From an uncultured Lachnospiraceae bacterium (GTDB lineage Bacteria > Bacillota_A > Clostridia > Lachnospirales > Lachnospiraceae): 5,739 bases of DNA. Under the pieces are notes generated by a model. It was given only the letters and a program-made list of their open reading frames with translations. It ran no database searches and had not been told where the DNA came from. The stretch is from the NCBI GenBank assembly GCA_902795715.1, contig CADBME010000104.1, positions 1 through 5,739 of the forward strand. Reading direction: 5' to 3'. Positions 1 through 2,944 of this stretch are shown here, in pieces. Numbering within the stretch: the first letter of the stretch is position 1; every line of letters begins with the position of its first letter. Both the position numbers and the translations under genes were made by a program.

Positions 1-1252
1 AACGGAAAGTAAGCTTGTCTTTTATCTTATCATAATCAATACAGATCTCACAATCTGTTTTTATCCCGGTCCTTTTATTTCCCTGCACATAATAAAGGTC
101 CGCCTCAAGCATTTTCCCCTTCCAGTGGATACAGGGCTGCTTAAGGTCGGGCAATTGCGGGACTTCTTCTTCCCAGGCCTCCATGTCCCGGCTCCTGTCA
201 GTCCCTTCATCCATGCCCTCCCGGAACAAAACAATTCCTTCCTCCAGGGCAGCCACCCGGATCCCATCCGGAAGATGGTTTCTCTTGCCTGCTTTATTAT
301 AAAGAAGCTCTTCCACTATCTCATAGTGTACCGCCCCCAGGTCCTTCCCGCTTCCTTTCAGAGCCGAGACCGCCCTGCGGATCACTTCCATGATCTCAAA
401 CCGGCTTTTGTCTTTTATTTCCCTGTGGACAAAGACAGACCCCGGTCTCCTCTCCCGGTCCCGGGAGAGATCATCCTGACAGACATTCCCATCCTCCATG
501 GCAAGGTCTCCGGGAAGTTCCCTAACCATTTGGCGGTAAAGGGCATCCATATGAGGCGTCAGAAAATCCTCAAGATCTGCCATCCTGTCCGCAAGGCCAA
601 AGATATGCTCTTCCGCCCTGGGATTCAAATCTTCCAGAGCCGGCAGGATCCTGTGGCGGACGCAATTACGCTGGTAATCAAGGGACTGATTTGTACTGTC
701 CTCCCTGAAATCCTGGCCAAGTTCTGCAAGGATAGCCAGAATCTCCCCTCGGCCTGTCGAAAGCAAAGGCCGTACGATATCCCCCCGAACCGGTCTCATG
801 CCGGAAAGACCCCGGAAACCCGTGCCCCGGACCTGGTGAAGAAGAACCGTCTCCACCTGGTCTTTTCTGTGGTGAGCCACCGCAATCTTGCCGCAGCCCC
901 TCTCCCCGGCCACCTGCCGGAAAAAACGGTAACGGATCAGACGGCCGGCCTCCTCCACGGAACAGCGCATACTCTTGGCCTCCGAAAGCACATCAATATC
1001 AAAAACGGTAAGCGGAATCTGAAAGCAAGTACAGAAATCGGCAACAAAAGCAGCATCCCTCTCACTCTCATCCCCCCGCAGCTTATGATTCACATGCACC
1101 GCCTCAAAATCAATACCGATCCTCTTCTTTAAATAAAGAAGATATCTGGCAAGGCAAACCGAATCAGCACCACCGGAAAGGCCAAGAACAAGCCGGTCCC
1201 CCTCCTCTATAATGCCATGCTTTCTGACATATTGGTCTACAGCACTCCACAT
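1..1252 (-). CDS. tilS: tRNA(Ile)-lysidine synthetase TilS, 3' end outside the window
   Basis: This cytoplasmic enzyme converts the wobble cytidine of tRNA-Ile(CAU) to lysidine using ATP and lysine, so the tRNA reads AUA and is charged with isoleucine. From the start at 1252 the frame is open for 417 codons to the window edge. The PP-loop ATPase motif SGGADS lies at residues 26-31, HVNHKLRGDES at 53-63, AHHRKDQVETVL at 126-137, RGTGFRGLSGM at 142-152, and DSTNQS followed by YQRN at 185-196. The last visible residues (CIDYDKIKDKLTFR) look like the lead-in to the C-terminal TilS domain, so roughly the last 50-60 residues are probably missing; that number is inferred from family length. The start is supported by GAGGG 7 nt upstream. 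One oddity is Lys130, where E. coli TilS and many others have the first Asp of the HxxDDQxET motif. A perfect 38-bp inverted repeat ends two bases before the ribosome binding site. Confidence 0.95.
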   Translation of the reverse strand, partial: MWSAVDQYVRKHGIIEEGDRLVLGLSGGADSVCLARYLLYLKKRIGIDFEAVHVNHKLRGDESERDAAFVADFCTCFQIPLTVFDIDVLSEAKSMRCSVEEAGRLIRYRFFRQVAGERGCGKIAVAHHRKDQVETVLLHQVRGTGFRGLSGMRPVRGDIVRPLLSTGRGEILAILAELGQDFREDSTNQSLDYQRNCVRHRILPALEDLNPRAEEHIFGLADRMADLEDFLTPHMDALYRQMVRELPGDLAMEDGNVCQDDLSRDRERRPGSVFVHREIKDKSRFEIMEVIRRAVSALKGSGKDLGAVHYEIVEELLYNKAGKRNHLPDGIRVAALEEGIVLFREGMDEGTDRSRDMEAWEEEVPQLPDLKQPCIHWKGKMLEADLYYVQGNKRTGIKTDCEICIDYDKIKDKLTFR

Positions 1253-1259
1253 AGGCAAA

Positions 1260-1264
1260 CCCTC
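1260..1264 (-). promoter_or_regulatory. Ribosome binding site of tilS
   Basis: On the minus strand GAGGG stands 7 nt before the ATG at 1252 and fixes that start. The giant stem-loop at 1267-1352 ends only two bases upstream of it, so in mRNA the site sits at the foot of a very stable hairpin. Confidence 0.7.
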
Positions 1265-1266
1265 AG

Positions 1267-1352
1267 GTGGGACAATGGGGACGCTTCATATTGTCCCACA
1301 TTGTTAAAAGCACTACAATGTGGGACAATATGAAGCGTCCCCATTGTCCCAC
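1267..1352. repeat. Perfect 38-bp inverted repeat with 10-nt loop, REP/BIME-like
   Basis: Positions 1267-1304 are the exact reverse complement of 1315-1352; the loop is 1305-1314 (TAAAAGCACT). Each arm holds its own smaller palindrome: GTGGGACAAT at 1267-1276 pairs with ATTGTCCCAC at 1290-1299 around a 13-nt loop GGGGACGCTTCAT, and the same unit is inverted at 1320-1352. The structure can therefore fold as one 38-bp hairpin or as two 10-bp hairpins. Two head-to-head imperfect palindromes are the architecture of bacterial interspersed mosaic elements, built from REP sequences mobilised by REP-associated tyrosine (Y1) transposases. Assignment to that class is inference from architecture; no transposase lies in the window. 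There is no T-run on either side, so it does not look like an ordinary terminator. It lies between the tRNA terminator and tilS. Confidence 0.85.
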
Positions 1353-1360
1353 TCATAAAC

Positions 1361-1394
1361 AAAAAAGACCCGCCTTAAAACGGATCTTTTAAAA
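1361..1394 (-). terminator. Rho-independent terminator after tRNA-Met
   Basis: Read on the minus strand, AAAAGATCCG (1390-1381) pairs with CGGGTCTTTT (1372-1363) with one G-U pair and an 8-nt loop, and the T-run continues to 1361. It begins about 8 nt after the end of the tRNA. The stem is rich in A-T pairs, so some readthrough toward tilS is plausible. Confidence 0.75.
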
Positions 1395-1401
1395 AACAAA
1401 A

Positions 1402-1475
1402 TAGCGGGAACTGGATTCGAACCAGCGACACCACGGGTATGAACCGTGTGCTCTAGCCAACTGAGCTATCCCGCC
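1402..1475 (-). tRNA. tRNA-Met (CAT anticodon), elongator type
   Basis: The minus strand folds into a complete 74-nt cloverleaf. The acceptor stem pairs GGCGGGA with TCCCGCT (G1-U72 wobble), the D arm contains AGCTCAGTTGGCTAGAGC, the anticodon stem CACGG/CCGTG encloses loop TTCATAC, the T arm is CTGGTTCGAATCCAG, and the discriminator is A. The 3' CCA is not encoded. A CAT anticodon can mean elongator Met, initiator Met or Ile2 (the TilS substrate). The loop TTCATAC and G1-U72 pair match what I recall of Bacillus elongator tRNA-Met rather than the CTCATAA loop usual in tRNA-Ile2, and the closed 1-72 pair argues against initiator. Its own promoter lies just upstream, and tilS follows downstream on the same strand. 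Confidence 0.93.
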
Positions 1476-1490
1476 GCAACAACGAAAAAC

Positions 1491-1519
1491 ATATTATCAC
1501 TTTTCAGCGGGATTGTCAA
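1491..1519 (-). promoter_or_regulatory. Sigma-A promoter of the tRNA-Met gene
   Basis: On the minus strand a perfect -35 TTGACA (1519-1514) is followed by a 17-nt spacer and the -10 TAATAT (1496-1491). A GATAAT two bases nearer is an alternative -10. The predicted start of transcription near 1484 leaves a leader of about 9 nt before the tRNA. The TGA stop codon of divIC lies inside the -35 hexamer. Confidence 0.75.
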
Positions 1520-1887
1520 TTGCTATTTTCAGATTCCTGAAGATAGTATTCATCTTTGTCTATCATGCCCAGTATATTGCGGGCGATTTCCCGGATGCTG
1601 TCTTCGGTTTCTTCATCGCTGGTGTTGGAGATCATGGCTTTGTTCATCTCCTGGACGCGGTCTTTTTCCTCTTCGATGGAGTCGTTCTGTTTTCTGATTT
1701 TTTCATTTTCTGCTTTGTACTCGTTGATGATGACCTGGAGTTGTCTTTCCTTCCGGCCTGACTGGATGCTGCCGATCATCACGATGGCCAGAATGATGGC
1801 GGTGAAGAAGAGGACGGCACAGGATTTCTTTGTCAAAAAGCGTTTCTTAAATTTCCTATTGAATTCTTTACTATTTCTTTTCTTCAT
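1516..1887 (-). CDS. divIC: Septum formation initiator family protein (DivIC/FtsB-like)
   Basis: This is a 123-residue bitopic division protein. In the family, DivIC/FtsB forms a trimer with FtsL and FtsQ/DivIB that activates septal peptidoglycan synthesis at the division site. Visible are a cytoplasmic N-terminus with 11 Lys/Arg in the first 21 residues, one membrane segment at about 22-41, a Lys/Glu-rich coiled coil at about 46-85, and the family C-terminal signature REIARNILGMIDKDEYYL at 99-116. Length fits the family. The ATG at 1887 is preceded in frame by a TAA three codons upstream, so no earlier start is possible; the ribosome binding site is poor. It is transcribed away from the HU operon, toward tRNA-Met and tilS. 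The gene symbol rests on family and neighbourhood; FtsB and DivIC cannot be separated by sequence alone. Confidence 0.88.
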   Translation of the reverse strand: MKKRNSKEFNRKFKKRFLTKKSCAVLFFTAIILAIVMIGSIQSGRKERQLQVIINEYKAENEKIRKQNDSIEEEKDRVQEMNKAMISNTSDEETEDSIREIARNILGMIDKDEYYLQESENSN

Positions 1888-1890
1888 GGG

Positions 1891-1920
1891 TTCTTACAGC
1901 CTTACTATGATTTCTTACAG
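1891..1920. repeat. Short direct repeat in the divIC leader
   Basis: TTCTTACAG occurs at 1891-1899 and again at 1912-1920, a 21-bp period, directly upstream of the divIC start. On the coding strand each copy reads CTGTAAGAA. The nearer copy supplies the only purine-rich stretch before the ATG, and it is a weak ribosome binding site. Two copies this short could be chance. Confidence 0.4.
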
Positions 1921-2027
1921 TCTTATTTATATTCATTGATAGTCTGTCTGATCTGCCTCTGATCTGTTTGTATGGAAAAACGGGTCGATAACAGATATTT
2001 AATCAAATAACGCAGACATTTACAAGT

Positions 2028-2056
2028 ATTTTAACGTCTTCTTTTTTATTTTGCAA
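2028..2056 (-). promoter_or_regulatory. Candidate promoter for divIC
   Basis: On the minus strand TTGCAA (2056-2051), a 17-nt spacer and TAAAAT (2033-2028) resemble a sigma-A promoter. Transcription would begin near 2021, leaving a leader of about 130 nt before divIC. The -35 matches only four of six consensus bases, so this is the best visible candidate rather than a firm call. Confidence 0.4.
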
Positions 2057-2207
2057 CCTGTTTGCAAAGGGTCACCGGCCTTATTTTCTTAAGATTTTCT
2101 GAAGAAGAGTGAAATAGTTTCTGTTTTGCATGTTTATTGTATTATTATGAGAATCGAAGGAGGGATAGGGATTCTTTTTCCGGGGCGGATGGAATCAGAG
2201 AATCTGC

Positions 2208-2236
2208 TTGACAAACATATCTGAAACCGTTATAAC
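2208..2236 (+). promoter_or_regulatory. Sigma-A promoter of the HU-rqcP operon
   Basis: A perfect -35 TTGACA (2208-2213) is separated by 17 nt from TATAAC (2231-2236), five of six bases of the -10 consensus. The predicted transcription start near 2243 gives a leader of about 62 nt. A near-consensus promoter suits HU, usually one of the most abundant bacterial proteins. Confidence 0.85.
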
Positions 2237-2291
2237 TATGAGAGTACCATCTGTTTATGCGGATTTACGGTATATTGTTTCACATTATTTC

Positions 2292-2297
2292 AGGAGG
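2292..2297 (+). promoter_or_regulatory. Ribosome binding site fixing the HU start
   Basis: AGGAGG stands 7 nt before the ATG at 2305. An in-frame ATG at 2257 would add 16 residues (MRIYGILF...) absent from HU proteins, and it has no ribosome binding site. The start is therefore 2305. Confidence 0.9.
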
Positions 2298-2304
2298 TTT
2301 AATT

Positions 2305-2580
2305 ATGAATAAAACAGAATTAATTACAGCAATTGCAAATAATACAGAATTAACCAAGAAAGATGCTGAGGCTGCTTTAAAGGCTTTTATCGACGTAGTT
2401 GGTGATGAGCTCAGCAAGGGTGAGAAGGTTCAGCTTGCTGGTTTTGGTACATTTGAAGTTGTTGAGAGATCTGCTCGTGAGGGAATCAACCCCAGAACTA
2501 AAGAGACCATCCAGATCCCGGCTTCCAAGGCTCCCAAGTTCAAACCCATGAAGTCTCTTAAGGAAAAAGTGAACAACTAA
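2305..2580 (+). CDS. hup: DNA-binding protein HU
   Basis: This is a 91-residue HU/IHF-family protein that binds and bends DNA without strong sequence preference as a dimer and compacts the nucleoid. The N-terminal helical dimerisation part (MNKTELITAIANNTELTKKDAE...) occupies about residues 1-40. GFGTFEV at 46-52 begins the beta saddle, and the DNA-binding arm carries REGINPRTKE at 58-67 with the intercalating Asn62-Pro63 pair. The protein ends with the usual FKPMKSLKEKVN. Length of 90-92 residues is standard, which points to HU rather than IHF together with the Bacillota setting. It is the first gene of an operon with the S4-domain gene 27 nt downstream, a pairing common in Bacillota. A consensus promoter and AGGAGG predict high expression. 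Confidence 0.97.
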   Translation: MNKTELITAIANNTELTKKDAEAALKAFIDVVGDELSKGEKVQLAGFGTFEVVERSAREGINPRTKETIQIPASKAPKFKPMKSLKEKVNN

Positions 2581-2607
2581 CCGCCGGTTTGCCATCAGGA
2601 GAACCCT

Positions 2608-2847
2608 ATGCGGCTGGATAAATATCTGAAGGTATCCCGCATTATCAAAAGAAGGACTGTGGCCAACGAGGCCTGTAATGCCGGAAGGGTTTTGGTGAAC
2701 GGAAAGGTCGCCAAGGCCAGCCAGAACGTGAAGGAAGGCGATGTACTGGAGATTCAGTTTGGAAACAGGACCGTGAAGGCTGAGATTCTTGATGTAAAGG
2801 ATACTGCTAAAAAAGACGAAGCAAAGGATTTGTTCCGTTACCTTTAA
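2608..2847 (+). CDS. rqcP: S4-domain RNA-binding protein, RqcP/YabO family
   Basis: This is a 79-residue protein consisting almost entirely of an S4 RNA-binding domain (about residues 1-60) with a short acidic/basic tail. The motifs RLDKYLKVSRIIKRR (2-16) and NAGRVLVNGKVAKAS (24-38) are typical of the YabO/Hsp15-like group. In B. subtilis this protein (RqcP) binds the 50S subunit near the peptidyl-tRNA and helps RqcH add C-terminal alanine tails to nascent chains on obstructed ribosomes. AGGAG at 2597-2601 lies 6 nt before the ATG. The gene follows HU after 27 nt and must share its promoter; the nested-stem terminator begins 6 nt after its stop. In spore formers the next genes are usually yabP and yabQ, which are absent here. 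The function is inferred from family membership. Confidence 0.9.
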   Translation: MRLDKYLKVSRIIKRRTVANEACNAGRVLVNGKVAKASQNVKEGDVLEIQFGNRTVKAEILDVKDTAKKDEAKDLFRYL

Positions 2848-2853
2848 ACCATG

Positions 2854-2899
2854 AGCTGTCGCTATATAGCGGAAGATCCGCTTTTGCGACAGCTTTTTT
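2854..2899 (+). terminator. Rho-independent terminator of the HU-rqcP operon
   Basis: AGCTGTCGC (2854-2862) pairs perfectly with GCGACAGCT (2886-2894). A second stem lies inside the loop: AGCGGA (2868-2873) with TCCGCT (2877-2882) around AGA. The outer stem is followed directly by a run of six T (2894-2899). The two stacked stems make a strong terminator, which separates the housekeeping operon from the large membrane protein gene. Confidence 0.92.
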
Positions 2900-2903
2900 G
2901 CGC

Positions 2904-2925
2904 CAGGACTCGAGAACGAGTCTTG
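2904..2925 (+). other. Small stem-loop between terminator and YfhO-like gene
   Basis: CAGGACTCG and CGAGTCTTG pair over 9 bp (one G-U) around the tetraloop AGAA. It has no T-run, so it is not a terminator by itself. It sits 6 nt before the AGGAGG of the next gene and would lie in its leader if transcription comes from upstream. Any role in translation or mRNA stability is inference. Confidence 0.5.
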
Positions 2926-2944
2926 AATTTCAGGAGGTCCGATT

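Larger units (their letters stand above)
1888..2304. other. Divergent intergenic region between divIC and HU
   Basis: These 417 bases carry no convincing gene. They hold the divIC leader with a short repeat, a candidate leftward promoter (2028-2056), and the consensus rightward HU promoter (2208-2236) with a leader of about 60 nt. Around 1948-1966 CTGATCTG occurs twice. A consensus-like Shine-Dalgarno sequence AAGGAGGG at 2157-2164 is followed by no good start codon at the right distance. No tRNA or riboswitch-like fold was recognised by eye. Confidence 0.7.

Noticed and set aside
125..1132. Plus-strand open frame of 335 codons
   Set aside because: It lies in exact codon register antisense to tilS, whose motifs (SGGADS, HVNHKLRG, DSTNQS) are unambiguous. 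The antisense frame is open because of tilS codon bias, and its protein shows no recognisable family.
1267..1352. The inverted repeat as a CRISPR unit or an ordinary terminator
   Set aside because: There are only two inverted copies, not regularly spaced direct repeats, and neither side has a T-run. A separate, typical terminator for the tRNA lies at 1361-1394.
1446..1939. Several plus-strand open frames over divIC
   Set aside because: They are shadows of the divIC gene; their hydrophobic, Phe/Ser-rich translations come from reading its Lys/Glu-rich codons in reverse. One also overlaps the tRNA.
2147..2224. Possible 25-residue peptide starting at ATG 2147
   Set aside because: No ribosome binding site precedes the ATG, the peptide has no recognisable feature, and the frame ends inside the HU promoter.
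2257..2304. Longer HU with a 16-residue N-terminal extension
   Set aside because: HU proteins begin at MNKTEL-type sequences, and the AGGAGG with ideal spacing serves ATG 2305. The ATG at 2257 has no ribosome binding site.
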